Positions 7,842 to 16,530 are shown, counted from the first letter of the stretch. The stretch: 64,000 nt of DNA from Azospirillum soli (GCF_017876165.1 NZ_JAGINQ010000005.1:248001-312000); one strand, 5' to 3'. The notes: a model not told the origin generated them from the letters alone. Numbers and translations are program-made.

Positions 7842-8613
7842 CCGCGCCGTAGAGTTCCGGCCGCCGGTCGGCGAGGTGCGTGCCGACCGACCGCAGGGCC
7901 GGGTCGATGTCCACGACCAGCAGCTCCTCCCCACCGCCGGCCCGCGCCAGCACCGTCCCGTCCGGCCCGGCCACGGTGCTGAGCCCGCAATAGGCGAGAT
8001 CCCCTTCCCGCCCGCAGCGGTTGGCGTAGGCGACGAAGATCCCGTTCTCGAAGGCGCGCGCCGGGACGATGGTGGTGGCGACGATCTCGTAGGGGGACAT
8101 CAGCGCGGTCGGCACCAGCACCGCGTCCGCCCCGGCGAGGGCGAGGCGGCGCACCAGCTCCGGGAACTCCACGTCGTAGCAGATCACCACCCCGACCCGC
8201 AGACCGTCGATCCCGGCAAGGCGAACCTCGTCCGGGCCGGGAAGGAAGGCGCCCCGGTCGAGATCGCCGTACAAATGCGCCTTGCGCTGGTTCAGCAGGC
8301 GCCGCCCGTCCCGGCCGATCAGCTGGGCGGCGTTGTAGACTCCACCCTCGGTCCGCTCCGGGTAGCCGCAGAGGATGGCGATCCCGGCCCCGGCGGCGAT
8401 CTCCGCCACGCGCCGGGCGGACGGGCCGTCCGGCGGCTCGGCCAGAGACCGCACCGCCCCGGCCCCGATGTTGTAGCCGGTCAGCCCCATCTCGGGCCCG
8501 ACCAGCAGCCCGGCGCCCTGCCCCGCCGCCGCCCGCGCCGCCCGTTCCAGACGGTCGAGGTTGCGGTCGGGCCTACCGGGCTCCGCGTCCGTCTGGAACA
8601 GGGCAATGCGCAT
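7810..8613 (-). CDS. Carbon-nitrogen hydrolase, omega-amidase type (DavA-like)
   Basis: A roughly 267-residue nitrilase-superfamily amidase. The catalytic triad is visible as E41 (GPEMGLTGYNIG), K111 (NQRKAHLYGDLDR) and C145 (VVICYDVEFPE). The motifs and length recall 5-aminopentanamidase DavA of Pseudomonas, and related enzymes cleave 4-guanidinobutyramide. Next to a ureohydrolase and a Pot-type importer, conversion of an omega-amide or guanidino-amide to the acid is plausible but not shown. The open frame extends to 8646, overlapping the ureohydrolase, but the ATG at 8613 lies four bases after that gene's stop and follows AAGGGGTAGGGG, so it is chosen. Confidence 0.85.
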   Translation of the reverse strand: MRIALFQTDAEPGRPDRNLDRLERAARAAAGQGAGLLVGPEMGLTGYNIGAGAVRSLAEPPDGPSARRVAEIAAGAGIAILCGYPERTEGGVYNAAQLIGRDGRRLLNQRKAHLYGDLDRGAFLPGPDEVRLAGIDGLRVGVVICYDVEFPELVRRLALAGADAVLVPTALMSPYEIVATTIVPARAFENGIFVAYANRCGREGDLAYCGLSTVAGPDGTVLARAGGGEELLVVDIDPALRSVGTHLADRRPELYGAVTEPRRDRAG

Positions 8614-8617
8614 GCCC

Positions 8618-9667
8618 CTACCCCTTGCGCCGGCCGAGCGCGCCAACCGCCAGGCACAGGATCTCGAACAGCATCTGCGCGCCGGCGTGGGCGGTGTTGG
8701 TGGTGGCGTCGTACTGCGGGGCGACCTCCACCACGTCGCCGCCGATCACGTCCAGCCCGTCGAGCCCGCGCAGCAGCGCCAGGGCTTCCCGCGTGGTCAG
8801 CCCGCCGACCTCCGGCGTGCCGGTGCCGGGAGCGAAGACCGGATCCAGGCAGTCCACGTCGAAGGAAACATAGACCGGCCCGTCACCGACCACCTTCCGC
8901 GCCGTCTCGATGACCGAGGCGATGCCGCGTTCGGCGACCTCCTCCGCATGGATGACGGTCATGCCGCTGTCGTAGGAGAACTCCCACAGATACTCGGTGC
9001 TGCCGCGAATGCCGATCTGCACGGTGCGTTCGGGGTCGAGCACGCCGTCCAGAACCGCCTGCCGGAACGGCCCGCCGTGGTGGAACTTGGAGCCCTCGTA
9101 GGAGCCGCCGGTGTCGCAGTGGGCGTCGAAATGGACCATACCGACCGGCCGCTCCCGCCCCAGCGCTTTCAGGATCGAATAGGTGATGGAATGGTCGCCG
9201 CCGACCGACAGCGGCACCACGCCCGCATCCATCACGCGGTTGTAGAAGGCCAGAATGTCCTGGTGGCAGGTCTCCAAGTTGAAGCGGCTGCCCAGCGGCA
9301 CGTCGCCCACGTCGGCCAGCTTGCAGGCGGCCGAGGGCACCATGCGCAGCGCGTATTCGTAGGGTCCGATGCGTTCCATCGCCCGCACGGCACGCGGCCC
9401 AAGGCGGGCACCCGCCCGGTTGGTGACACCCAAATCCATGGGCACGCCGATCAACGCAATGTCCAGCCCGCCGAAATCGGCGCTGTCCGGCGCGTCCGGC
9501 CGGTAGGGCGCGTCGAGCAGCGTGGACACCCCGGCGAAGGGCTGCACCCGCTTTCCGCCGGAGAACTGGAGGGCGGCCACCCGCTTGAAGTCCGGGTCGT
9601 GGAAGTCGTCCCCGCCGGTGCCGCTGTATTTCGTACGCAAACGGTTGAGCTTGTGAGGGTCGATCAT
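8618..9667 (-). CDS. Ureohydrolase family enzyme (agmatinase/guanidinobutyrase type)
   Basis: A 349-residue manganese ureohydrolase. All three metal motifs are present: GGDHS (156-160), DAHCD (181-185) and SFDVDCLDP (268-276). The family cleaves a guanidino group to urea and an amine. The specificity loop cannot be read with certainty: agmatine, 4-guanidinobutyrate and related compounds are all possible. It lies between the ABC permease gene (25 bases upstream) and the amidase (four bases downstream) in one minus-strand operon. The pairing with an amidase fits the order guanidino-amide to guanidino-acid to amino acid plus urea. AAGGA lies about 12 bases before the start. Confidence 0.9.
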   Translation of the reverse strand: MIDPHKLNRLRTKYSGTGGDDFHDPDFKRVAALQFSGGKRVQPFAGVSTLLDAPYRPDAPDSADFGGLDIALIGVPMDLGVTNRAGARLGPRAVRAMERIGPYEYALRMVPSAACKLADVGDVPLGSRFNLETCHQDILAFYNRVMDAGVVPLSVGGDHSITYSILKALGRERPVGMVHFDAHCDTGGSYEGSKFHHGGPFRQAVLDGVLDPERTVQIGIRGSTEYLWEFSYDSGMTVIHAEEVAERGIASVIETARKVVGDGPVYVSFDVDCLDPVFAPGTGTPEVGGLTTREALALLRGLDGLDVIGGDVVEVAPQYDATTNTAHAGAQMLFEILCLAVGALGRRKG

Positions 9668-9692
9668 GGGGAAATCTCGTCCTTAAGGGGGA

Positions 9693-10493
9693 TCAGTCGT
9701 GCTTGGCCCAGGCGCCGAGCAGGCGCGGCAGGTCGCCGAAGAAGGCGATCAACCCGAACACCAGCGCGGTGAGCGACACGAACAGGACCGTCACGGCCGC
9801 CATGGTCGGCGTATAGCCGTAACGCAGAGCGTTGAAGATCTTGATGGGCAGCGTCTCCATCGTGAAGCCGACCACCATGTAGGCGACGATGTATTCGTTC
9901 AGCGACAGCACGAAGGCGAAGGCGAAGCCGGAGATCACGTAGGGCCGGACCAGCGGCATCACGATGGTGCGCAGCACCGTCCGGTCGTCGGCCCCCATGG
10001 TCGCCGCCGCCTCCACATAGGCGCGGTCCACCGCGCCGAAGCCGAGCGACAGCGTGACCAGCGGCAGCGTCACGAAGAAGACCGCGTGGCTGACCACCAC
10101 CGTCCAGGGCGATCCGTACTCGCCCACCGCCGCCCAGAAGCTGAGGAAGCCCAGCGCCGTGATGACCGGCGGCAGGATGAAAGGCGTCATGCCCAGAATC
10201 TCGAAGGCCCGCGCCCAGGGCGCCCGCCACCGCCACAGGAACCACGCCAGCGGAAAGGCGATGACGACGGCCAGCGCCGCCGACAGGGTCGCCACCACGA
10301 GGCTGGCGATCAGGGCGCCGCGCCAGCCGGGATCGGTGAACACCTCCGCGTACCACGCCAGCGAGAAACCCTGCGGCGGAAAGGTCAGCGACTTCTTGGC
10401 GTTGACCGACACGCCGGCCACGACCATCAGCGGGGCCGAGAGCACCAGCGCGATCAGCGAGGCAACGACGGTGTTGAGCTTGCGCCAGGGCAT
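9693..10493 (-). CDS. ABC transporter permease, PotC-like
   Basis: A 266-residue inner-membrane permease of the spermidine/putrescine type. About six hydrophobic segments are visible, with the EAA loop at VEAAATMGADDRTVLRTIVMPLVRP, which contacts the ATPase. The longest open frame runs to 11507 but its N-terminal part is a shadow of the first permease. The true ATG at 10493 shares one base with the preceding stop (TGATG), showing coupling. With the first permease, ATPase and binding protein it forms a complete importer. Confidence 0.92.
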   Translation of the reverse strand: MPWRKLNTVVASLIALVLSAPLMVVAGVSVNAKKSLTFPPQGFSLAWYAEVFTDPGWRGALIASLVVATLSAALAVVIAFPLAWFLWRWRAPWARAFEILGMTPFILPPVITALGFLSFWAAVGEYGSPWTVVVSHAVFFVTLPLVTLSLGFGAVDRAYVEAAATMGADDRTVLRTIVMPLVRPYVISGFAFAFVLSLNEYIVAYMVVGFTMETLPIKIFNALRYGYTPTMAAVTVLFVSLTALVFGLIAFFGDLPRLLGAWAKHD

Positions 10494-11347
10494 CACGCCA
10501 CCTCCTCCCGCCGGCCGGCGAGCAAGGCCAATCCGACCAGCGCCAGGCTGACCAACACCAGGAACACCGCCATGGCCGCCGCGAAGGGCATGTTGGACTG
10601 GTAGATCGCCTGATCGGTGATCAGTACGGACAGTGTCCAGTGCTGCGGCCGACCAAGCAGTTGCGGCAGCAGATAAGAGCCGAGCGCGAAGACGAACACC
10701 ATGATAGTCGTAGCGACGATGGTGTTGCGCAGCGCCGGTACCACCACCGTGAAAAAGGCCCGCAGCGGCGAGGCGCCCAGCGTCCGCGCCGCCTCCACCA
10801 GATAGGGGTCGAACCGCGCAAGCGCCGGGTAGAGGACCAGCACCGTGTAGGGAAAGGCTTGGTACACCAGCCCGGCCAGCAGCGCGCCGAAGCTGGGGCT
10901 GAGCGACTGCGGTTCCGCCATCAGGCCCAGTGCTACGAACAGGTTGGTGATGCCCGCCGTGCGCGACAGCAACGTGGACCACGCAAAGCCGATGATGACC
11001 TCCGACAGCGACAGGATCGACAGCAGGAAGACCAGCCAGCGGATCTGGTTCGGGCGCGGCAGGCGCACCAGCCGGTAGGTGAAGGGGAAGGCGATCCCCA
11101 CCGCGACCGCCGCGACCAGCCCAGCCAGCCCCAGCGAAAAGGACATCACCCCGCCGAAGAAGGTGGTCAGGAACCGCTCGTAGTTGGAGAAGACGAAGTC
11201 CGGTTCGTAGAAGCCGCCGGGCACGCGCCGGAAGACGCTGACCGCGATCATCAGGCTGAAGGGAATCACGAAGAAGACGACCAGCATCAGCGCCGGGAAC
11301 AGGATCGGCGAATGCTCGGCGAAGGTGCGGGGGGCGCGGCGGATCAT
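10493..11347 (-). CDS. ABC transporter permease, PotB-like
   Basis: A 284-residue inner-membrane permease with about six hydrophobic helices, the first at residues 13-36 (PILFPALMLVVFFVIPFSL). The EAA loop is VEAARTLGASPLRAFFTVVVPALRN. The domain is that of spermidine/putrescine, opine and other amine transporters. It overlaps the ATPase gene by four bases (ATGA) and the second permease by one. The substrate is inferred only from the downstream ureohydrolase and amidase. Confidence 0.92.
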   Translation of the reverse strand: MIRRAPRTFAEHSPILFPALMLVVFFVIPFSLMIAVSVFRRVPGGFYEPDFVFSNYERFLTTFFGGVMSFSLGLAGLVAAVAVGIAFPFTYRLVRLPRPNQIRWLVFLLSILSLSEVIIGFAWSTLLSRTAGITNLFVALGLMAEPQSLSPSFGALLAGLVYQAFPYTVLVLYPALARFDPYLVEAARTLGASPLRAFFTVVVPALRNTIVATTIMVFVFALGSYLLPQLLGRPQHWTLSVLITDQAIYQSNMPFAAAMAVFLVLVSLALVGLALLAGRREEVA

Positions 11348-12423
11348 GACGCGACCATGGGTGGCAGGACGACGCAGGAGCCGGGCGGCAGCTCGACCGA
11401 CAGCGCGCCGCCGGGCTCCACCGGCGGACGGTCCTGCGGGCGGGACAGGGCGATGATCTCCTTGCCGGCGACGTCGATGCGAAATTCGACGCTGGATCCC
11501 AGGTCACGCATGAAGGACAGCGTGCCGGGCAGGCGGTTCAAACTGCCATTGGAGCCATCGCCAGAGGTGGGATGGACGATCACCTCCTCCGGCCGGATCG
11601 ACAGCAGCACGCGCCCCGAGGGCGGCAGGTTCGGCAGGGAAAGGGCGCCGCCGGGGACCTGTACCGTGCCGGGCTGGACCACCTGCCCGTCCAGCAGGTT
11701 GGTCAGGCCGATGAAGTCGGCGACAAAGGCGTCGGCAGGTTGGCGGTAGACCTCCATGGGAGAGGCGGCCTGATGGATGCGCCCCTGCGACATGACCACG
11801 ACGAGGTCGGCCATGGTCATGGCCTCGCGCTGGTCGTGGGTGACCACGATGGTGGTGATGCCGAGCCGCCGTTGAAGCTGCTTCAGCTCGATCTGCATGG
11901 CCTCGCGCAGCTTGGCGTCGAGGGCCGAGAGGGGTTCGTCGAGCAGGAACAGCTTGGGCGACAGGGCCAGGGCGCGGGCGATGGCGACGCGCTGGCGCTG
12001 CCCGCCCGACAGTTTGGACACCGGCCGGTCGGCCACGCCGGGGAGACGGACCAGTTCCAGAAGCTCTTCGGCGCGCCTGCGCTGGTCGGCGCGGGACACG
12101 CCACGGATGCGCAGGGGGTAGGCGATGTTCTCGCCCGCCGTCAGGTGCGGGAACAGGGCCAGCGACTGGAACACCATGCCGAACTCCCGCGTGTGGGCGG
12201 GGGTGTCGGTGATGTCCCGGTCGTCGATCAGCAGCCGCCCGCCGGACGGCTCCTCCAGCCCGGCGATCATGCGGAGCAGGGTCGTCTTGCCGCAGCCACT
12301 TGGGCCGAGCAGGCAGACGAACTGCCCGTGCGGGATGCGCAGGGACGCGCCATGCACCGCGACCGTGGAGCCGTAACGCTTGGTGAGACCGTCAAGGACG
12401 AGTGCGGACATGGGCGGACTCAT
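11344..12423 (-). CDS. ABC transporter ATP-binding protein, PotA-like
   Basis: About 359 residues. Walker A GPSGCGKTT, signature LSGGQRQRVAIARAL, Walker B LFLLDEPLSALD and the switch His in VVTHDQREAMTMAD are all intact. The C-terminal third is a TOBE-type regulatory domain (FIGLTNLLDG ... VLLSIRPEEV), as in PotA and FbpC. It powers the importer formed with the two adjacent permeases. The frame is open to a TTG at 12435; ATGs at 12423 and 12411 both fit and neither has a strong ribosome binding site, so the start is uncertain by a few residues. Confidence 0.92.
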   Translation of the reverse strand: MSPPMSALVLDGLTKRYGSTVAVHGASLRIPHGQFVCLLGPSGCGKTTLLRMIAGLEEPSGGRLLIDDRDITDTPAHTREFGMVFQSLALFPHLTAGENIAYPLRIRGVSRADQRRRAEELLELVRLPGVADRPVSKLSGGQRQRVAIARALALSPKLFLLDEPLSALDAKLREAMQIELKQLQRRLGITTIVVTHDQREAMTMADLVVVMSQGRIHQAASPMEVYRQPADAFVADFIGLTNLLDGQVVQPGTVQVPGGALSLPNLPPSGRVLLSIRPEEVIVHPTSGDGSNGSLNRLPGTLSFMRDLGSSVEFRIDVAGKEIIALSRPQDRPPVEPGGALSVELPPGSCVVLPPMVAS

Positions 12424-12438
12424 GAGAGGAACCAAAAT

Positions 12439-12580
12439 CCCCTCGCCCGTCCCGGGAGAGGGTGGCCGCTAAGCGGGCGGGTGAGGGTACAGCCAAGGAT
12501 CAAGCGCCTTCTCCGCGCCCGACCCTCACCCTCCCCACGCTGACGCGTGGGTCCCCTCCCTCTCTCGGGGCGGGAGAGGG
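12439..12580. repeat. Dispersed palindromic repeat pair, family A
   Basis: Two copies of a CCCTCACCC...CCCTCTCCCGGG-type unit lie in opposite orientation: one reads on the minus strand at 12439-12488, the other on the plus strand at 12523-12580. Each also has its own internal small stem (CCGCT-AAGCGG and ACGCTGACGCGT). The element sits between the binding-protein and ATPase genes of one operon, so it is probably transcribed and could attenuate or stabilise the message. A related unit is at 42863-42972. Confidence 0.65.
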
Positions 12581-12596
12581 AAAGGACGGGGCTTGA

Positions 12597-13715
12597 TCAC
12601 CCGACGATCATCTCGGTCCACTTCTGGTTCAGCCAGTCGGACTTGGTCTGGTAGAGGTCGTAGCGCGGGATGATCGGCGGGATGTCGGAGGACACCGCCG
12701 CGAACTCCTTGTCGGTCAGGTCGGTCAGCTTGCGGTCGATGGTGGGCGCGGTGCCGACCTTGCGCGAGAGAAGCGCCTGAATCTGCGGCTGGCACATGTA
12801 GTCCACGAAGACATGCGCCAGATCGCCGGCCTTGGACGCGCGGGTGACCGCCCAGCTTCCCGAATCGAGAATACCGCCCTCCTTCGGGAAGGTGGAGCGC
12901 ACCGGGTTGCCGTCCGCGGCGGCGAGACCGGTCACGTCGTGGTAGTACTGGCCCATGGGGATCTCGCCGGACTTCAGCGCCGCTTCGAACTGCGCCTCGT
13001 CGCGGTACCAGAGCTTCACGTTGTTCTTGAGTTCGGACAGCTTCTTGAAGGCGTCGAGCTGGCCCTGTTCGGTGTCCAGATGCTTGGTGCCGCCGAAGAA
13101 GGTGGCGGCGGTGACCTCCAACAGGAAGGAGTTGCTGACGAGCGCCAGCAAGCCGAGCTTTTCCTTGTTCGCCGGATCCCACAGGGCCGCCCAGCTGGTC
13201 GGGGGCTCCGGGTAGGCTTTGGTGTTGGTGACCAGCGTGATGTACCAAGACACCGCGCCGATGCCGCTGACCTTGCCGTCCGGATACTTGTTGATGAGGT
13301 GCGGCAGAACCTTGGAGGCATTGGGAATCTTGGACAGGTCGAAGGGCGCCCACAGCTCCGCCGCCATGCCCTTCAGCATCGCCACCTGTGACATCATCGA
13401 CACGTCGGCGGGAGCCTGCCGCGCACGGGCCGCCTGTTCCAGCTGCACCAGCCACGCCTCCCCGGTCGGCTCCGCCACCGGTTCGACGGTGATGCCGGTC
13501 GCCTTCGAGAATTCGGGGAAGATGTGCTTTTCGAAGGACTCTTTGAAATAGCCGCCGTAGACGCCGACCTTCAGGGTCTTGGCCTGGGCGCGGGCGATGT
13601 GGGGGAAGCCGGCAACGCCGATGGCCGCCGTCGCGGCCAGGGTGCCGGCGCCGGCCAGCAGGGCGCGACGGCTGAAACCACCATGAGTTCTCGTTTTCTG
13701 CGACGTCTCGGTCAT
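12597..13715 (-). CDS. ABC transporter periplasmic substrate-binding protein, PotD-like
   Basis: A 372-residue family-1/PotD-type binding protein. The N-terminus has a twin-arginine signal (FSRRALLAG, residues 14-22, then a hydrophobic stretch and AQA near 45), so export by Tat is likely. The mature part begins KTLKVGVYGGYFKESFEKHI. It is first in the operon and is followed by the ATPase and two permeases. The ligand is unknown; polyamines, opines or guanidino compounds are typical for the family, and the downstream enzymes favour a guanidino or omega-amide compound. Expression is probably controlled by the divergent LysR. Confidence 0.9.
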   Translation of the reverse strand: MTETSQKTRTHGGFSRRALLAGAGTLAATAAIGVAGFPHIARAQAKTLKVGVYGGYFKESFEKHIFPEFSKATGITVEPVAEPTGEAWLVQLEQAARARQAPADVSMMSQVAMLKGMAAELWAPFDLSKIPNASKVLPHLINKYPDGKVSGIGAVSWYITLVTNTKAYPEPPTSWAALWDPANKEKLGLLALVSNSFLLEVTAATFFGGTKHLDTEQGQLDAFKKLSELKNNVKLWYRDEAQFEAALKSGEIPMGQYYHDVTGLAAADGNPVRSTFPKEGGILDSGSWAVTRASKAGDLAHVFVDYMCQPQIQALLSRKVGTAPTIDRKLTDLTDKEFAAVSSDIPPIIPRYDLYQTKSDWLNQKWTEMIVG

Positions 13716-13832
13716 GGCTCTAACCCTTGTTGTTCGAGGACGGAGGGTGGCAGGCGGTTCGCGGCACGTACAGTGTGGACTCCGACTATTAGACGGCGGC
13801 TTTCACTCCCCAAAAATCTCGAAGGTTGGTAA

Positions 13833-13858
13833 CTTACTTCGATAGATGCCGAAGTAAG
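13833..13858. promoter_or_regulatory. 26-bp palindrome in the LysR/ABC operon divergent promoter
   Basis: Perfect 9-bp arms CTTACTTCG (13833-13841) and CGAAGTAAG (13850-13858) with an 8-base spacer. It contains the T-N11-A pattern of LysR sites and lies 22 bases before the LysR start, where bound protein would repress its own gene and could activate the divergent transporter operon. Confidence 0.6.
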
Positions 13859-13879
13859 CCGCAGGGAGTCCCAAGCGCG

Positions 13880-14803
13880 ATGGCGTTGGTGCAGCTGGAG
13901 ACCGTCGATCTCCGCCTACTCCGTATGTTTATGACCATTGTCGAGGCCGGCGGCTTCACTGCGGCGCAGGGCGAACTGAACCTGTCGCTCTCCACCATTT
14001 CGACCCATTTCGCTGATCTGGAGGGGCGACTCGGGGTGCGGCTGTGCCGGCGGGGGCGGTCGGGCTTCCGGCTGACCGCCGAGGGGCAGGCCGTCTATGA
14101 CGAGCTGCGCCGGGTCTTCGACACGCTGGACCGGTTCGGGGCGCGGGTGCGGGGCCTGCGCGACCGGCTGACCGGAACGCTGAGCATCGGGCTGGTGGAC
14201 AACACCCTAACCGACCCTCAGGCCCCGCTGGAGCGGGTCTTCGCCCGGTTCACGGAGGCGGCGCCGGAGGTGTCTCTGGTCATCAACGTTCGACCGCCGA
14301 ACGAACTGCTGCGCGATGTGATCGGCGGGCAGCTGCAACTGGCCATCGCCAGCTTTCCCCGAATCGTGCCGAGCCTCAGCTACCAAGACCTTTACCAGGA
14401 AACGAACCACTTCTACTGCGCCGAGGGCCATCCGCTGTTCGCCCTGCCGGACGAGGCCATCAGCCTGGACGAGGTGCGGCGGTACCGGCTGGTGGCGCGC
14501 AGCTACTGGGGCTCCCGCGACCTGAAAATCTTCGCCATCACCATGCCGCGCGCCACGGTCAGCGACATGGAGGGGGCGGCGCGGCTGATCCTGTCCGGAT
14601 CATACCTCGGCTATCTGCCGGACCACTACGCCGCCCCGTACGTGAAGGCGGGGCGGCTGCGGGCACTCCTGCCGAGGGTGCTGTCCTATCAGGCCCCCTT
14701 CCAAGTCGCCCACGACCCGAACCGTGCCGAAAGCCCAGCGGTGGAGCTGTTCATCGGCATGGTCCGGGAAGAGGTGACCGCGCCTGAGTTCCGGAGGCCC
14801 TGA
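13880..14803 (+). CDS. LysR-family transcriptional regulator
   Basis: About 307 residues. The N-terminal HTH reads LRLLRMFMTIVEAGGFTAAQGELNLSLSTISTHFADLEGRLGVRLCRRGR, followed by a LysR substrate domain from about residue 90. The frame is open to 13826, but ATG 13880 has AGGGAG at 13863-13868 and matches the family N-terminus. Between it and the divergent substrate-binding protein gene lies a strong palindrome at 13833-13858. It is therefore the probable regulator of the ABC/ureohydrolase/amidase operon. Confidence 0.9.
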   Translation: MALVQLETVDLRLLRMFMTIVEAGGFTAAQGELNLSLSTISTHFADLEGRLGVRLCRRGRSGFRLTAEGQAVYDELRRVFDTLDRFGARVRGLRDRLTGTLSIGLVDNTLTDPQAPLERVFARFTEAAPEVSLVINVRPPNELLRDVIGGQLQLAIASFPRIVPSLSYQDLYQETNHFYCAEGHPLFALPDEAISLDEVRRYRLVARSYWGSRDLKIFAITMPRATVSDMEGAARLILSGSYLGYLPDHYAAPYVKAGRLRALLPRVLSYQAPFQVAHDPNRAESPAVELFIGMVREEVTAPEFRRP

Positions 14804-14804
14804 T

Positions 14805-16274
14805 TTATGGAGCCATGAACACTGTTTTGGCGTCAAAGCTGGAGCCGGCGCCGGTCAGGGTGACGGTCACCGGCGTGGAGGGAGCGGCCGCCGCGCCGGC
14901 CGGGGCGCGGACGTGGATGCGGTAGGTCTGGACCGAGTCGGGCTCGGCGGTCAGCTCCAGCACGCCTTGGGACGCGGCCTCCACGCCGGGGGCGGCGACG
15001 GTGGCGCCAACGATCCCGGACAGGGTCAGGCGGTAGCTCTGCGGCTGCCGGGTCATGTTCGAGATCTTGACCGTGTAGCTGTTCTGGATGGCGCCGTCGG
15101 AGAGCGTCACGTAGAGCGGGGCGCGGTCGCGCAGGACGGCCACGTCCAGGGACGGCTTCAGCATCAGGCCGATGGCCATCAGGCCGGTCACCACCACTAG
15201 AATCAAGGAATAGATGATGGTGCGCGGGCGGATCAGGCGGTAGGGAGCCGGTACGCGGTTGGTGGCCTTGGCGGCTTGGGCGGCCTGGGTGTCGTAGCGG
15301 ATCAGGTCGCCGGGGCGGCCGATGCGGGTCATCACGTCGTTGCAGGCGTCGATGCACAGGCCGCAGCTGATGCAATCCATCTGGATGCCGTCACGGATGT
15401 CGATGCCGGTCGGGCAGACATGAACGCAAGCCTTGCAGTCAATGCAGTCGCCGAGTCCGCCAAGCTTGCGCTCCTCCCAGCTCTGGTCCTTGCGGACCGG
15501 AGCGCGGCCCTCGCCGCGCCAATCCTGATAGGTGACGACGAGGCTTTCCTCGTCCAGCAAAGCCGCCTGGATGCGGGGCCAGGGGCAGACGTAGGTGCAC
15601 ATCTGCTCCCGCATGAAGCCGGCCATGGCGTAGGTGCTGCCAGTCATGAACAGGATCCAGCCGAGAACGACCATGGATGGCTGGAACGCGGCCAAATCGG
15701 CCATGAAGCCGGGCGCGTCCACGAAATAGAGCAGCGCGGTTCCGCCGGTCGCGAGCGCGACCAGCATCCAGACGCTGTGCTTGGCGGCCTTCTTCAGCAG
15801 CCACGCGGCGTTGCGCGGGCCGTTGTCGAGCCGGATGCGGGCGCCCCGGTCGCCTTCGATCCATTCCTCGACCAGCACGAACAGGTCGGTCCATACGGTT
15901 TGCGGGCAGGTGTAGCCGCACCAGACACGGCCGGCGATGGCCGTCGCCAGGAACAGCCCGACCGCCGCCAGGATCATCGCCCCGGTCATATAGTAGATCT
16001 GCTGGGGCCAGAGTTCGATGGCGAACAGGTAGAAGCGCTGGCTTTCCAGATCGAGCAGGACGGCCTGGTCCGGCATGCCGGGGCCACGGTCCCAGCGGAT
16101 CCAGGGAAGGATCACGTAGAAGGCTAGCAACACCAGCGCCACCCACCACTTGATCCGTCGGAAACGGCCCCGGACCGCCTTCGGGTAGACCTTTTCGTGA
16201 GAGGCGTAGAGCGGCGGCGGAGCGGGAACGGATTCCGGAGCGTCTCCGGCGGATTTGCGGGCGAGGTTTTGCAT
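14805..16274 (-). CDS. ccoG: Cytochrome c oxidase accessory protein CcoG (FixG)
   Basis: About 489 residues. It is a polytopic membrane ferredoxin needed for copper delivery and assembly of cbb3 oxidase. Residues seen: C119xxxCP and C226xxxCP in membrane-proximal loops, then two 4Fe-4S motifs CIDCKACVHVCP (277-288) and CISCGLCIDAC (301-311). Membrane helices are near 42-60, 95-115, 168-185, 200-220 and 360-380, followed by a C-terminal Ig-like domain. The frame is open to 16313, but ATG 16274 has AAAGG at a good distance. No ccoNOPQ or ccoHIS genes are in the window, so it is detached from its usual cluster. Confidence 0.95.
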   Translation of the reverse strand: MQNLARKSAGDAPESVPAPPPLYASHEKVYPKAVRGRFRRIKWWVALVLLAFYVILPWIRWDRGPGMPDQAVLLDLESQRFYLFAIELWPQQIYYMTGAMILAAVGLFLATAIAGRVWCGYTCPQTVWTDLFVLVEEWIEGDRGARIRLDNGPRNAAWLLKKAAKHSVWMLVALATGGTALLYFVDAPGFMADLAAFQPSMVVLGWILFMTGSTYAMAGFMREQMCTYVCPWPRIQAALLDEESLVVTYQDWRGEGRAPVRKDQSWEERKLGGLGDCIDCKACVHVCPTGIDIRDGIQMDCISCGLCIDACNDVMTRIGRPGDLIRYDTQAAQAAKATNRVPAPYRLIRPRTIIYSLILVVVTGLMAIGLMLKPSLDVAVLRDRAPLYVTLSDGAIQNSYTVKISNMTRQPQSYRLTLSGIVGATVAAPGVEAASQGVLELTAEPDSVQTYRIHVRAPAGAAAAPSTPVTVTLTGAGSSFDAKTVFMAP

Positions 16275-16321
16275 GACATGCCTTTGCGCGGTCAATCGCG
16301 TGTAGGCCGGCATTGTATGCC

Positions 16322-16351
16322 TTCAATATACCCATCTCAAGGGATATTGAA
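16322..16351. promoter_or_regulatory. Inverted repeat TTCAATAT-N14-ATATTGAA upstream of ccoG
   Basis: Perfect 8-bp arms at 16322-16329 and 16344-16351, about 48 bases before the ccoG start. It is not an FNR/Anr box (TTGAT-N4-ATCAA), which might have been expected for a cbb3 assembly gene. The cognate regulator is unknown. Confidence 0.4.
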
Positions 16352-16395
16352 TGGATTGCTGCGACGGACGGTCGCGGAGGGCTTAGGAAGTCGTT

Positions 16396-16421
16396 ATTGA
16401 TGGGATCGCAATCCAATCAAT
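16396..16421. promoter_or_regulatory. 26-bp imperfect palindrome ATTGAT...ATCAAT
   Basis: Outer arms ATTGAT (16396-16401) and ATCAAT (16416-16421) enclose inner arms GGAT (16403-16406) and ATCC (16411-16414) with one mismatch. It is about 120 bases upstream of ccoG. Half-sites resemble TTGAT/ATCAA but the 13-base spacing excludes a standard FNR site. Confidence 0.4.
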
Positions 16422-16530
16422 GAAACACCGCGCAACGTATTTTCGTGTTGTGTTGCATTGGGTAAGGGCGCAAATCGTTTGCCGCCGAAGGCATATTATC
16501 CTAAAGGCGATGGCGAGACAACGCCGCCGC

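Noticed and set aside
9693..11507. A 604-residue permease fusion
   Set aside because: The N-terminal half is an off-frame reading of the first permease and ATPase. The real gene starts at the TGATG overlap at 10493.
12439..12580. CRISPR-like or IS remnant in the ABC operon
   Set aside because: It is an inverted pair of a dispersed palindrome with no spacer-repeat array, transposase or target duplication.
16396..16421. FNR/Anr box upstream of ccoG
   Set aside because: TTGAT and ATCAA half-sites are present but separated by 13 bases, not four.
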